From Plectosphaerella cucumerina (lineage: Eukaryota > Ascomycota > Sordariomycetes > Glomerellales > Plectosphaerellaceae), in contig JAGPXD010000001.1 in assembly GCA_020746995.1 (NCBI GenBank), positions 1,612,001 to 1,676,000 of the forward strand: a stretch of 64,000 nucleotides of DNA, given 5' to 3'. Positions 21,325-33,429 of this stretch are shown one piece after another; the first letter of the stretch is position 1, and each line of letters starts with the position of its first letter. Under the pieces are notes generated by a model. It made no database searches. It was not told the origin of the DNA and worked only from the letters and a program-made list of their open reading frames with translations. A program made the translations under genes and the position numbers.

Positions 21325-24115
21325 ATGAAACTGTCACCAAAGGAGGTCAGTAGACACTGCAATGGCCGCCCAAGTGGCATGATACGGTGAGAGCGCCTCT
21401 CAAGAGCACATGAGCTGATGACCACCCTTCGACAGCTTGATAAGCTCGTCATCTCGCAGATGGGCACCCTAGCCCAGCGGCGTCTGGCTAGGGGCGTCAA
21501 GCTGAACCATTCTGAAGCAACGGTATGATTTCCATCTCTTCTCCGTCTCGGAGCTCAGGTAGGAAAAGACTCGCTCACACTCTGACAGGCCCTCATCGCG
21601 AATAACCTCCAAGAGCTCATCCGCGAGGGCAACCACACAGTGGCAGACCTCATGTCCCTCGGTTCCACCATGCTCGGCCGCCGCCACGTCCTCCCCTCCG
21701 TCTGTACCACCCTTCACCAGATCCAGGTCGAAGGCACCTTCCCCACGGGCACGTACCTCGTCACCGTCCACGACCCCATCGCCACCGACGACGGCGACCT
21801 CGACCGCGCCTTGTACGGCCTCTTCCCCCAGCGCCCCGCCGATGACGCCTTCTCCCTGCCGCCCCCCGAGGCCTTCGAGCCCGCGCGGCAGCCTGGTGCC
21901 CTCGTCGCCGTTCGCGGGCCCAAGATCGCCCTCAACGCCGGCCGGCGCCGCGTCCGTCTCCGCGTCACCAGCAAGGGGGACCGCCCCATCCAGGTCGGCA
22001 GCCACTATCACTTCATCGAGACGAACCCCCAGCTCGACTTTGACCGTGCCAGGGCGTACGGATTCCGCCTTGATGTCCCCGCGGGAACGTCGGTGCGTTT
22101 CGAGCCCGGTGATGCCAAGACTGTTACCCTTGTCGAGATTGGCGGCACCCGCGTCATCCGCGGCGGCAACAATCTCGCGAGCGGCGGTGTTGAGCATTGG
22201 CGTACCGATGAGATTGTCGAGTCTCTGCAGCGCGCCGGTTTCGCGCACACGCCTGAGCCTGGTGCCGATTCGGCGGCCATCAGCGTTCTCGAGATGGAGC
22301 GTACCGCTTATGCTGCCATGTTCGGCCCCACGACGGGTGACATCCTCCGCCTCGGCAGCACGAACCTCCTCGTTCGTGTCGAGCGGGACATGACGGTGTA
22401 CGGTGACGAGTGCAAGTTCGGCGGCGGCAAGACGCTGCGTGAGGGTATGGGCCAGGCCACGGGACGTCCGGACGCCGAGTCACTTGACCTCGTCGTCATC
22501 AACGCCCTCATCGTCGACTGGAGCGGCATCTACAAGGCTGATATCGGTGTCAAGAACGGCATCATCGTCGCCATCGGTAAGGCAGGCAACCCGGATGTCA
22601 TGGACGGCGTCACCCCCAACATGGTCGTGGGCAGCTGTACCGATGTTATCGCCGGCGAGGGCAAGATCATCACAGCCGGAGGCATCGACACGCATATCCA
22701 CTTCATCTGCCCGCAGCAAGTTAACGAGTCTATCGCCTCGGGCATCACGACAATGCTGGGCGGAGGCACCGGTCCAAGGTCAGTCGCTCGCTGAATGAAA
22801 TGACCCCTGAAGCTGCTAACACCACCCGCACAGTGCCGGCACGAGTGCAACAACCTGCACGCCTGGCAAGAACTACATGCGCCAGATGCTTCAGGCCTGC
22901 GACACGCTTCCCATGAACATCGGCATCACTGGCAAGGGCAACGATAGCGCGCCCGAGGCCCTCCGCGAGATGGTGACGGCAGGTGCGTGCGGTCTCAAGC
23001 TCCATGAGGACTGGGGCACGACTCCGGCGGCCATCGACAGCTGCCTGTCCGTGTGCGATGAGCTCGACATCCAGTGCCTCATCCACACGGATACGCTCAA
23101 TGAGTCGGGCTTCGTCGAGTCAACCATCGCCGCCTTCAAGGACCGCGTGATTCACACGTACCACACCGAAGGAGCCGGCGGCGGACACGCTCCCGACATC
23201 ATCTCGGTCGTCGAGCACCCCAACGTATTGCCGTCATCGACCAACCCTACGCGCCCGTACACTGCCAACACCCTGGATGAGCATCTCGACATGCTCATGG
23301 TGTGCCACCACCTGTCGCGCAACATCCCCGAGGACGTGGCCTTTGCCGAGTCGCGAATCCGCGCCGAGACCATCGCGGCCGAGGACGTGCTGCATGACCT
23401 CGGCGCCATCAGCATGATGTCTTCAGACAGCCAGGCCATGGGCCGCTGCGGCGAGGTTATTGCGCGCACGTGGAACACGGCGCACAAGAACAAGGACCAG
23501 CGCGGCACGCTGCCCGAGGATGAGGGCACTGGTGCTGACAACTTTAGGGTCAAGCGCTACATCAGCAAGTACACCGTGAACCCGGCCATCGCTCAGGGCT
23601 TCGGCCACTTGGTCGGCAGCGTTGAGGTGGGCAAGCTGGCAGACCTGGTAGTCTGGGATCCGGCGTGGTTCGGCACCAAGCCCAGCCTGGTGGTGAAGAG
23701 CGGCCTCATCACATGGGCGCAGATGGTGAGCGGCCCTCTTCCTTCGCTGCTTATTACTCTCGTCGCACAAGAACCAGACTGACCGCGCATATAGGGCGAC
23801 CCCAACGCATCGATTCCCACGGTCGAGCCCACCATCGGCCGGCCCATGTTCGCGCCTATGGTGCCCTCGGCCTCAGTGCTGTTTGTGTCGCAGGCGTCGG
23901 TCGAGACCGGAACCATCGCGTCCTATGGCCTGCGCAGCCGCGTGGAGCCAGTCAAGAACTGCAGGACTATCAGCAAGCGCGACATGAAGTTCAACGATGT
24001 CATGCCGCGGATGAAGGTCGACCCGGAGAAGTACGAGGTCCATGCGGACGGGGTACTATGCCAGGCAGAGCCGGCGACGAGCCTGCCACTGACGCAGCAG
24101 TACTACGTGTATTGA
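21325..24115 (+). CDS. URE1: Urease, single-chain nickel enzyme
   Basis: Cytosolic hydrolase converting urea to ammonia and carbamate. Exons 21325-21345 (only 7 codons), 21436-21522, 21589-22778, 22834-23725 and 23795-24115 give 836 residues, the normal length for fungal and plant urease. The gamma, beta and alpha parts are fused in that order. Active-site elements are all present: the HIH metal ligands in GGIDTHIHF, the carbamylated Lys at about residue 488 in GLKLHEDWG, further His ligands in HTDTLNESG and HTYHTEGAGGGHAPD, the mobile-flap Cys near residue 590 in MVCHHLSR, and the metal Asp in SSDSQAMG. The start is the ATG giving the conserved MKLSPKE opening. Activation would need UreD/F/G-type accessory proteins, which are not in this window. 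Probably under nitrogen control (GATA sites upstream). Confidence 0.96.
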
Positions 24116-26425
24116 GGGGGTGGTTTAGTTGCAGGGGGTCTGATGCTGGCAGGCAGAGTGATACTGAGCAGTCGAAGCAATCAGAGCATTTGGCGCGCGG
24201 GAATGTTCCGCGGTAACACAAGCTACCCAAGCCTCAATTGCGAGTAAAGCCAGGCGGGCGGCCCAGGCCTGTCGCATCGATTTCAGCGTGCATGTGAGCC
24301 ACCGTTGTTCGTATTCACCCTGCAGCTCCGGTAAGTTCTGGCGGCCAGACTGGTCGCTTGCTGCTGCTATTGTTTGGCGGAGACTGGCCAGAGGGAGGCG
24401 CGCAGTACGGCGGTCCCATTTGGTCGACGAGCAATGCATCCAGCGGGCGGGCGTCCGCAGCGGCGGGCGTAGGAATATATACGGTCACGACCAAAATACG
24501 CGTAACGTGATGAGGCACCGTTTTCTCGAAATGTGTGCAGTGATCCCAGTCGCAGATACAGTGTTTCGAGAGGGCGCGGGCAAGGCCATGGCCTGCGCTT
24601 GAGTTATGCTTCTGTAGGCCGAGACGCTGGTGTCGCGACGCGTGGCCGCCGGTCAAATCTGTCTGGGCACACGGCTTTCGGGATCAAAAACAGTGCAGGG
24701 ACCTGGGCGATCGGCGGTGGCAGGGCGGGGGCGGGTGGTCGATTGGCGCGAGGGGGAAGACGGTGAGGCCATGTGCGCGCATGTCTTGGGTGGGCGCTCA
24801 ATTGAGAGAGGGCTGATCCTGAATGACGTACAAAGTATGATGTCGAGGCGCTCTTGTGTGTTCGAGTCGAGTAGGTCGAGATGTTGGTTTGGTGGAAGCT
24901 TTGGAGTTTGGATAACTGGGATCTGATGACGGGACGGGCCTGGGATGGCGTGATGCGTCGTCAAGGCGCGGCAAGCAGGTAGGGTTCACGGGTATGCAAC
25001 CCTTGCTCCCCCCGGCCGGCGAGGAGAGCCGTGATGACTCGTGCCTGGACGAGTGTGAGGCATTCTGGTGAAGAGGGAGAGACGGTCAGGTGTGGGTGAT
25101 GTCGAGTCGGGTGCAGCCATTTCGGATGCTAGGCTGCCGCTTTGTCTGACAGTTCCCCGTCCAGCCCGTCAGCCCGTCCAGTGTCCGTTGGTCCTTCCTT
25201 CCCTCGTCCGGATGTCGACGGTCAGCGGGGACGGTGAAGAAAGTGGAAGCGGAAGCGGAAGTGGCGAACCAGCAGCAACCAGCGACCAACCAACCAACCA
25301 ACCGTTCTTGCCCGTTCAGCGCGCGACGCCTCATCAGGCGTTGCCCCACCTGCCCCAGAACCTGGAACGCCGCCGACCCTTCGGGCGATTGAAGGAAGGA
25401 GCAACACGGCGAGCATCTCAGTACCTGTCCAGGGCGAAAATGACCTCAACACGCTTCAAATGGTGTAGGCAAAGCACCTGCATGTAAATGCCTCGCTGCC
25501 AAAATACTGCAAAAGCTGTGCTTCGACAGCCCTCGTGTCGTACATCACATTCATCTAGAACGCACCGGACCCCATCCATCGGGCTGGCCGTTTGACGGCC
25601 CGCCGCTGAGACGCCTGCTCCCTCACGGATATCGGCTCAGCCCCCCTGTCTGGGGAATCCACCAGCGTCGTCTCCTCTGCAGGTGAGCCTCCTAGGCCAG
25701 TCCTGTCCTGGGCTGGCTGGCGCTGCTCCTGGTTCCGGTGCCACTGTGAAAGCTGCGACAGTCGCGCTGCGCTGCCTCCTCTATCCGTTTCCCACTCTTC
25801 CTCCTGCAACGTCGACGACAATCCGCTGTCTGCACTCGCCTTTTGCACGACTCATTCAATCGCCATTTCTCACGACTCGCCAGATTTGTCACAAATACAC
25901 ACCTCGAGCCCATCCCATCACACCGACCGCTGCCTCGCCTATCTCGCCCTTCGACGCACGCCCATTCATCCACCCTCGCTGAGCCGGTTTCCCGCCCGCC
26001 CGCCGAACCACCAACCCCAGAGCTGAAAGGGCGCCAACTCGTTCCGTCACAGCCGTCCACCACCACAACCGACCGACAGCCTGGACCGACCCCCGTCCTA
26101 AGATCCTGCACGACCCCCCCTTTCGACTCTTGTTCCGACTCTCGCTACCTTCCTAGCCACCATTTCGCCCGTTCTCACGACATCTCGAAGACACCACGCC
26201 TGCCGACGGCTCTCTGTGCCCGCTCCCGATCTCGCTACGACAAGCCGCCCCCCTTCGCCCGCGCGACCCGGTCGGCCTCGAGGCCACTCGACCACCTCTC
26301 GGCCTTGTCGCATGCTGTCGCCCAACCCAATGATCTAAGCTCGGCGAACGAGCATGCGAGGCAGACATGTGTAAGCGATCCCGCGCCTTGCCGCGCCTCT
26401 GAGTGTATCTGGCCGGTCGGCCGCT
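24116..26425. other. 2.3-kb interval between urease and the RING-H2 gene
   Basis: Holds the urease 3' end and, from about 25.8 kb, a C/T-rich leader typical of a fungal transcription start region for the RING gene. No convincing gene seen. Part of the RING gene's 5' end may lie near its right border. Confidence 0.5.
25243..25303. repeat. Short simple repeats (GGAAGC and CCAA units)
   Basis: Three GGAAGC-like hexamers (25243-25264) followed by about four and a half CCAA tetramers (25286-25303). Small intergenic microsatellites without other features. Confidence 0.7.
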
Positions 26426-28511
26426 ATGTTTGGACATGCGGACTTGATATTCAGTACTGACGTCTCCGTCGTAGCGCTCGAGCAGATCTCAAACTCCGTG
26501 TAAGTAGATATCATGGCAACTCGAATGCCTCCGTCGGCCTTGGGCGTTCAGTTCAAGGCAGGGTGGCGGCTGCTTCACATCACTTCATCAGCTACGCTTC
26601 GAAGTCTACCGCCGCAACACCGGAGACTAACGCCATCATAGGATCATTGCTGGTAATCCAGTATGGAGCGGAAGAAGTGCTGTTCCGGTTACCACGATAG
26701 TCTACGTAAGCGCCATCGCCCCAACTCGCGACGAGGCCGAAGTCGTCTAATTCATCGCCATGTGGCGCTCACAGCTACGAAACCTGGGTTATCAAGACAA
26801 CATCTCCCAGAACTTGACAACCTTGCTTAGCACGAACCTCACGGCCCCAGCGGCTCTCAAAGGACTACTCTATGTTCCCGATATCCCGACAGACAACCCA
26901 TGCTACGAGCAGCAGTACGCGGTTATTCCCCGCAATGTCACCACCAAGGCCAAACTACCACCTACAGCACCGGGCGAGCTCTTCACCTACGTCGCCATCG
27001 CACCATGGTTTAACACGACATGTACCCAGGCTTACCTCGCCTCGGCCCGTCTCGACTCACCCAAGGGCCTCATCTTCTACCGACCCAACAACTCGACTCG
27101 CAAGCCCCAAGATGTCAACACCCCTGTATGGAGCCTGGATGACGACGGCGCATGGCATACCGAGAACCATTTCCCCGTCTTTGCCGTGTCGGGCGCCGAG
27201 GGAAACAAGATGATCGATCAGCTGGCTCTCTACTCTGGTCCCCTTTCAACAGTTCCCAGGGCGAATGAGATTCTGGCAGGGGTCGGGGGAAACGAGAACG
27301 ACTATGCCCGCATCCTGACCATCTTGCGGATCGAGGACCCCCAAAATCTCCCAGCCATGTGGACGTGGATTCTCATCGTCATTGGCGCCCTGCTCTTCGT
27401 CATAGCGTGCGTTTCACTGACGATGCACCTGGTCCAACGCCAAAGGCGGACTTCACTGCGGCGAAGAGTCATTAGTAGGGAAGTCGACCTGGAAGCGATG
27501 GGCATCAAGAGGATGACGGTACCCCTATCACATATCCAGTCGTTCCCCATCTTCACCTACAGCGCCCAGCCAGAGTCGGTCAGCGTGCCATCGACGCCTG
27601 TGGCCGCGCGATCCATGCGCTCCCCAAGAAGCTTGCGGACGGAACACCGAACCACATCGGATGTCATGTCCAGTTCCCGGACCAGGAGGTCCAGCATTAC
27701 AAGTTTCAACAACACTGTTGCCACCAACTACCAGCCGCAGTGCCACATCTGCCTGGAGCACTACAAGGACAGGGTGACCGTCATCAGGGAGGCCCCCTGC
27801 GGTCACATCTTCCACCCGCAATGCATCGACGAATTCCTCTCGATGAACAGTTCGCTATGCCCAATTTGCAAGAAGAACATGCTTCCCTACGGCTACTGCC
27901 CTAGGATCACAAACGGCATGGTGCGTCGCGAGCGCGCCGTCAGAAGGCTGCGGGAGAGGGTGATTCTCGACGACTCGGACTTTGAGGATGACGAAACGAA
28001 ACCACGCAAATGGATTAAAATGTTCAAGAGAAGACCGACGACAAGCGATCCATCAATCTCAGACACGCCACTGACCCCGGTCACTCCCTCGAAAGAGTCA
28101 TACAAGGAGCCGTCCACGACTACTGGAGATGCACAACCGCAGCCTCCACTCGAATCTCACCAGGAGGAGCTTCAAGACGGCACAGCGCCGTCAGAACAGC
28201 AGCAACCTGCCGCGACAACCGCAACAGCACCACACTCGAGACGACAAAAGCGACAGAAGAAGCCAAGAAACCTGCAACTACAGACGCCAAAACCCGACGA
28301 ACCGCCAGCACCCCCGAAACAGGGGCCTGGTCGCAAGAGTCCCTCTGCGCTGGCAAGACAGCGTATGCGGACGCTTGCGGGAACACCAGTCGACGACCCC
28401 GACGCACGTCGGCCCATCTGTGCGTTCTTTCCTCTCTTCTTCTCCAACCTGATGTGCTGACTCATTATAGGGAGACAAGCGTTTACAAAGGTGTTCCCGG
28501 GCTTTGGCTGA
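26426..28511 (+). CDS. Membrane-anchored RING-H2 E3 ubiquitin ligase (PA-TM-RING-like); 5' end uncertain
   Basis: Proposed exons 26426-26499, 26642-26705, 26775-28419 and 28471-28511, about 607 residues. The last intron adds the ending WRQAFTKVFPGFG. The N-terminal half looks lumenal, with several N-glycosylation sequons (NLT, NVT, NTT, NST). One membrane helix lies near WTWILIVIGALLFVIACVSL. The cytosolic part has a RING-H2 domain: CHIC, then CGHIFHPQC, then CPIC. The tail is Pro/Gln/Lys-rich. The architecture fits PA-TM-RING ligases of the Golgi/endosome/vacuole system, although I cannot confirm a PA domain by eye. No clear signal peptide is visible. An alternative first intron (donor after 26374, acceptor TTCAG at 26453) would start the protein a few codons earlier, so the N-terminus is unresolved. 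The family call is firm for the RING part. Confidence 0.78.
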
Positions 28512-29061
28512 CGCATGTTGTTTTCTGAGCGTTGCGCGCGTGTTTGCATCAGCAGGACATTATGGGCATTTCAGCGGCGTTTCTGTGGCGGGATGGGCAT
28601 ACTGTCCGACGTATGGGTTTTGATGATGGCTTGGGAATACGCTCCCTCTTACGACAGACATGGTCGGGTCATCTTCTGCGACGACTGGCTAGGCCTTGCG
28701 AGTCTTGTAGAAAGACCATCAGGCGCATGGAATATACCCTCGACTTTTGACCAAATCTTCGGACCTTGGAGTCTAAGTGACCACATGCGCTGGACTTGTC
28801 GCGGAAACATTCAAATTGGTATCTCTGCTGTTGCGATTCAAGATCTACAGGTGTGTGTGTAGCCCTTTCCAACCCCTGAACCCGGTGTGTACTCTTAGAC
28901 GTCAAGAAAACCTTTAAGAAAAACTCCAGAGCCCGCCGCGGGCAACGCCAGTTTCGTATTCATCATACCACAAGTGGTGGCATCTTGCGGTTCTTCACTC
29001 GCACCTTGTTCGGTGAGACGGTGGAAAGGGGACGACCGACGGGCAGGTCGCCAGCGACCAC
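28512..29061. other. Convergent 3' flank
   Basis: 550 bp between the stop codons of the RING gene and the leftward membrane-protein gene. Nothing beyond untranslated sequence is recognised. Confidence 0.6.
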
Positions 29062-30876
29062 CTAGGCCGCGGCGTTGCGGCCGTCGATGAGGCCTGGGTC
29101 CTCCTTGACGCCGCCGCGGGCCAGGGCCTCCCTGACCTTTTCATTCTCAGCCTGGCGAATACGGTGCCTCGCCTCCTCGAGGCGCTCGACGCCGCGGTCG
29201 ATGGTCTCGATGTGTACGCTGAGGGGGATGCTGCGAGCTCTGCCCTGGGTATCCTGGACGAGGCTTGGCTCGGCGACGCGGTCACGAAGGTCGCCGAGGC
29301 CGGCCTGGATCTTCTCGAGTTCGACGACCAGGGCGGAGACCTGCGCAACTGCTATGTTGCGCTGGGCGTTAACCGATCTGAGGATGTCGAGCTGGGATTC
29401 GTACTTGTTGAGGCGGGCGTTTTGGCCGACCAGGGTCCAGATGTCCCAGAAGACCGAGTCACGACGCGACTCGACGTTTTGTCTTGTGCGGGTGACGATC
29501 TCGTGGATGAGGCCGAGGTGATCTTCTGCCTTTGTGAGGAGGCGGAGCACGGCCTGGGCTTCGACGATGAGGGTGCCGATGCGGTCCGAGACCAGGGCCG
29601 TGTGCTCGATGTATTTGTCGAGCAGGGCGCGTTCGTCGAAAATGGGCATGGTGGCGGGCTGGAAGGGGTAGAACAGCCAGTTCGTCAGACCGGCGATGCC
29701 CGTGGAGGGCTGCAGCTCCTTGGAGGTTGATTCGGGACCGGAGAGGGCGTCGAGGTATCGGGCGGTCCAGCGGTTGATGGAGATGACCGAGTCGACGGCC
29801 GACCCAACGTGTGTGTTAAACCTTTGGAGGTCGGACGCCGTCAGGCGGGCAGTCTCAATGTACGAGTCGAACTCGTAGACAAGTTCCTCGCGCTGGGGCA
29901 GCTCTGAGTAGCGCACCATGGTGCGGAGGTCGCGGATGGAGGCCTCGGAGCGCTTCATCTCCATGGGCAGCGAAACACCATCGGCGCTGCGCTCAAGGAC
30001 CTTTTCAAAGGACGACTGCACGGTCATGAGATCGTCAAACTCGACTTGCTGCGAGCCCGGGCCGGGCGCATCGTCGAGGGTGGGACAGAAGGGTAGATCC
30101 AGGTATCCTGCGCCGGGGATGCGGCATAGCGGCGACAAAGAGGTATAAAGGGACTTTGTGACCATGTTCTGCAGGATAATGACGCTACCGAATAGCATGT
30201 AGAGGGCCAGGCCGATGGCCAGCGGGTACTTGATCATGCTCAGGGCGAGGCCGATGATATCGAAACACCACGCGAAGATGCTGACCAGGGCGCCGGGGAC
30301 GGAGTCTGCGATCCGCTGGCCGGGCGATGGCTGCGCGCCGCCGACTTTATTGGGAGCGCTTCTGCCTGCCCGGCCAGATGCGGCACCCCGCTTCGTCGGG
30401 CTGTCGCCGTAGGCATCGGCCTGGTTGTACGGGCGGCGGCGCAAGGTCCTTTGCGGCGGCGACGCATCGTGATCGCCGGGGCGGATGGTCCGCGACGACC
30501 GGCCGCTGCTGCCTCGGGCAGGGCTGTCGACAGCGACGCTGGGCATGTAGAACTCGGGATCCGGCGACCGGTTATGCTGCTCGTAGGAGGTCTGGCGCGT
30601 GGGCGGGATTGAGGGGCGGAAGGGCGACCTCAGGATGACGCGCTCGTCGTCGGCCCTGTTGACGAAGTCCTGGATGCTGTGGTTGCTCTCCTGGGATGCG
30701 CCGAAGCTGCTGTAGCCCTGGGAGGAGAGGTGCGAGGGCCCGCTGGAGAGGGGCAGGTCCTGATCGAGGTCTATCTCGGGGACGATGGAGGTGTCGAAGC
30801 TGTCGTTCTCGCCTTCGACCATGCGCCAAGATCCCTCGACGGGAAGCTCCTGGTCCCTACCACGCCGGGGAGGCAT
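29062..30876 (-). CDS. Unrecognised membrane protein with helical/coiled-coil C-terminal half
   Basis: Intronless 604-residue protein of unknown function. Residues 1-190 are disordered, rich in Ser/Pro/Arg and acidic patches. Residues 195-238 form two closely spaced hydrophobic helices (IFAWCFDIIGLALSMI and YPLAIGLALYMLFGSVIIL), which could be a hairpin or two spans. Residues 260-600 are charged, heptad-like helices typical of coiled coils, with almost no Cys. Its length, continuous frame and codon pattern match a real gene. I cannot name the family. A membrane-tethered scaffold, for example at the nuclear envelope or ER, is one guess and no more than that. It ends GLIDGRNAAA. Confidence 0.82.
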   Translation of the reverse strand: MPPRRGRDQELPVEGSWRMVEGENDSFDTSIVPEIDLDQDLPLSSGPSHLSSQGYSSFGASQESNHSIQDFVNRADDERVILRSPFRPSIPPTRQTSYEQHNRSPDPEFYMPSVAVDSPARGSSGRSSRTIRPGDHDASPPQRTLRRRPYNQADAYGDSPTKRGAASGRAGRSAPNKVGGAQPSPGQRIADSVPGALVSIFAWCFDIIGLALSMIKYPLAIGLALYMLFGSVIILQNMVTKSLYTSLSPLCRIPGAGYLDLPFCPTLDDAPGPGSQQVEFDDLMTVQSSFEKVLERSADGVSLPMEMKRSEASIRDLRTMVRYSELPQREELVYEFDSYIETARLTASDLQRFNTHVGSAVDSVISINRWTARYLDALSGPESTSKELQPSTGIAGLTNWLFYPFQPATMPIFDERALLDKYIEHTALVSDRIGTLIVEAQAVLRLLTKAEDHLGLIHEIVTRTRQNVESRRDSVFWDIWTLVGQNARLNKYESQLDILRSVNAQRNIAVAQVSALVVELEKIQAGLGDLRDRVAEPSLVQDTQGRARSIPLSVHIETIDRGVERLEEARHRIRQAENEKVREALARGGVKEDPGLIDGRNAAA

Positions 30877-32332
30877 GACGACCGGGCGGGATCCGGCGAG
30901 ATGGCGAAGGGGGAGATGTTGTGGCTGTCGAGGCAGGCAGGCTTTTGTCGTCGAGACAGTGGTGGGTTGTCGGGTAGACTGAGCTTGTCGCGTCGGGTGG
31001 CAAAGAGGGAAAGACGGAAGCTTTATTGCAGTTCAAGGCGTGTCGCAGGCGTCACAGCTGTGTGTATGGTTACACCGAAGATGCGTGTGGGTTTCGGCCG
31101 AGAAAAGGGTGAGTCATAACCGATATTGGATGTGTAAAGTCAACCCATCACGAAGAGATGTCGTTGATGTTGCTAGGCAGACGAGGCAGGGGCGAGGCGA
31201 AAGGTGGATGGATGGTGCAGAGAGCTGGGCCAGCCGGGTCGCCGCCTGGGCACAAAACCACGAGGTCGGGTGGGCAGGGGCGATCTGCCGATTGGCGTCA
31301 TCGAGGCCCAGAAGGCACGGGCGGACAAGGCGGGGGTGCGGTCCTCGGGCGGCTCCCCCAAGCCCCCCATCAGACAAGTCACAGCGCTAACGACGGTTTG
31401 GTCCGGGGAGGGCTCCAGTCGTTCCAGTCCCTTGCAGGGGTCGCGTGTCAGCGCGTGCAGCTGACCGAACGAGACACCAATCGGACAGCCTGTCAGAATT
31501 GTCCTCGCTGGATGAGACTTGTGTCCCTCGACGACATGCATCAAGGCATTATTACCAGGGCGTTGGGGAAAAAGGCAAAAGGGTTTGGAGCCTTTTTGGC
31601 TCCTACGTCCCTGGCGGTGATTCGAACCCAGAGGGTCTTGTTTGGTTTGGGCAGTCGTGTAGCCTTAATTCGGGTTAACCAATCGATCCACAACCAAACC
31701 GCTCGACCAGAACGCTTTCCAGGGCGCCGCCACGGTATTGATGGTGGGAAATGCAGCTCGGGGGGTTATATAGGAAGGTACGCAGTGGTCAGTGCACTTG
31801 GCATACATGCACAGCAACATGCATCCAAGCCAGGTACTACAACTGCACGGGGTCTCCTGTATGAGCTTTTGCAATAAATCGAGAAGATGACAGTAAGAAT
31901 TTTGACCAGATAGCTTTCTGTCTTGGTATAATTACTCTTGAAATACAATTCAACTCACAAATGACACGTTGTTCACGAACAAACACCCACCCTGATCCAT
32001 CACCTGCATCGATGCCATTCTCTCGAGGTCGTCGTTAAAAGGTGTTAGCTGACTAATACAAGCCGCCCACCACTGGCAACGTGCACGGGCCAACCCAATC
32101 GCGTTTTCCCCTGGTCCAGAGTCCAGCCGTCAGTTTTGGGTCTTCCTTTGGTCTTCCAGTGCCGTCCGTCTTGGGCAACGTCAACTCGAACATCTCAGCC
32201 TCGCCTCGTCAAACATCGTCACCACCCACGCCCCGTACCCGAACGCAAAAAATAGCCTTACCACCTTCCCGAGACACACCGCTCGCTTGCCGTCGCTAGC
32301 AAACACCCATCCGTCGAGCCCGCCCGCCCGCC
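30877..32332. promoter_or_regulatory. 1.46-kb divergent interval with a tRNA-like element
   Basis: Upstream region of both the leftward membrane-protein gene and TFIIS. Apart from the tRNA-like unit at 31569-31725, listed separately, it shows a C-rich leader before TFIIS and no protein gene. Confidence 0.5.
31569..31725 (-). ncRNA. Degenerate tRNA-like / SINE-like Pol III unit
   Basis: On the minus strand an A-box-like TGGTCGAGCGG (31709-31699) is followed 70 nt later by a B-box-like GGTTCGAATCA (31628-31618). Each differs from the tRNA consensus at about one position. TTCTGG before the A box can pair with CCAGGG placed exactly where the 3' acceptor strand should be. The T stem has only three good pairs and no normal D or anticodon stem forms. 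Downstream come a perfect hairpin GGAGCC-AAAAA-GGCTCC (31603-31587) and a T5 run (31573-31569), a possible Pol III terminator. This fits a decayed tRNA gene or a tRNA-derived SINE head. Confidence 0.35.
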
Positions 32333-33429
32333 ATGATGGACCAACGGGAGCTCGACTCCAGCATCAGGCAGCTGCAAAAGGTCGTCGCCGCCAACGAGCC
32401 TTCCTCCAATGCCCTCTCCATCCTCGAGCGCCTCAAGAAGGAGGCATCGCCTACCGAGGAGATGCTCAGGGTGAGTCTACTCATGCGCGCATCGTCTGCG
32501 CCGCGCGGACCTGCCCCCCTCCCCCCCTTTCGCGACGCGACATCATGGACTGACCTTTCTCCCTTCCCCCTCACAGTCCACCCGTGCCGGTGTCGTCGTC
32601 GGCAAGCTGCGACATAACCCTAACAAGGATATCCAGCGGATCGCTGCTGAACTCGTGAACAAGTGGAAGAAGCTTGTCGAGGCCGAGAAAGCCGCCAGGA
32701 TCCAGAAGCTCAAGCAGGGCTCCCCCGCCACCGGCGCAGCAGCAGCAGCCTCGCCGACCCCGCCTCCCGCCAACAAGCCCGCCGCGTCGGCGTCGTCGGC
32801 CAGCCGCAGCGACCAGCCCTTCCAGGGCGACCCGGACACGCGGCGCGCCGACAAGGACGGCGTCGACACCAAGCGCACCGGCGACGAGGTGCGCGACAAC
32901 TGCATCATGCTCATGTACAACGGCCTCGCCTGGCGTTCCACTGCCTCCAAGGACTCGGTCGTCGCCCGCGCCGTCGAGGTCGAGGCCGCCGCCTACAAGC
33001 ATTTCGCCGGCACAAACGACAACTACAAGAAGAAGATCCGCTCCCTCTTCCAGAACCTCAAGGTCAAGACCAACCGAGACCTCGGCCGCAACGTCATGGA
33101 CGGCAAGATCACCCCCGACCGCTTTGTCGTTATGACCACCGACGAGCTCAAGAGCGCGGAGCAGCGCAAGAAGGAGAACGAGCTGCAGAAGGAGAACATG
33201 ATGAAGGCCCAGGTCCCCATGGCCGAGAAGAGCATCAGCGACGCCCTCAAGTGCGGCAAGTGCCACCAGAAGAAGGTCAGCTACACGCAGGCACAGACGC
33301 GCAGTGCCGATGAGCCGATGACGACGTTCTGCGAGTGCACAGTGTGCGGAAACCGCTGGAAGGTGAGCCCCTTTTCAACGCCCTTTCTACATAACTTCGC
33401 ATCTTACTGACCAACCATAGTTCTCCTGA
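32333..33429 (+). CDS. DST1: Transcription elongation factor TFIIS
   Basis: Rescues backtracked RNA polymerase II by stimulating transcript cleavage. Exons 32333-32470, 32577-33362 and a 9-nt last exon 33421-33429 (Phe-Ser-stop) give 310 residues. Domain I (LW, about 1-85) binds other elongation factors. A Pro/Ala linker follows. Domain II begins near TGDEVRDNCIMLMYNGLA and includes SLFQNLKVKTNRDLGRNV. The C-terminal zinc ribbon has the Cys pairs CGKC and CTVC. The catalytic acidic hairpin RSADEP carries Asp291-Glu292, which reach into the polymerase active site. The tiny last exon is supported by the conserved NRWKFS ending. Two ATGs are adjacent; the first is used. Confidence 0.95.
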
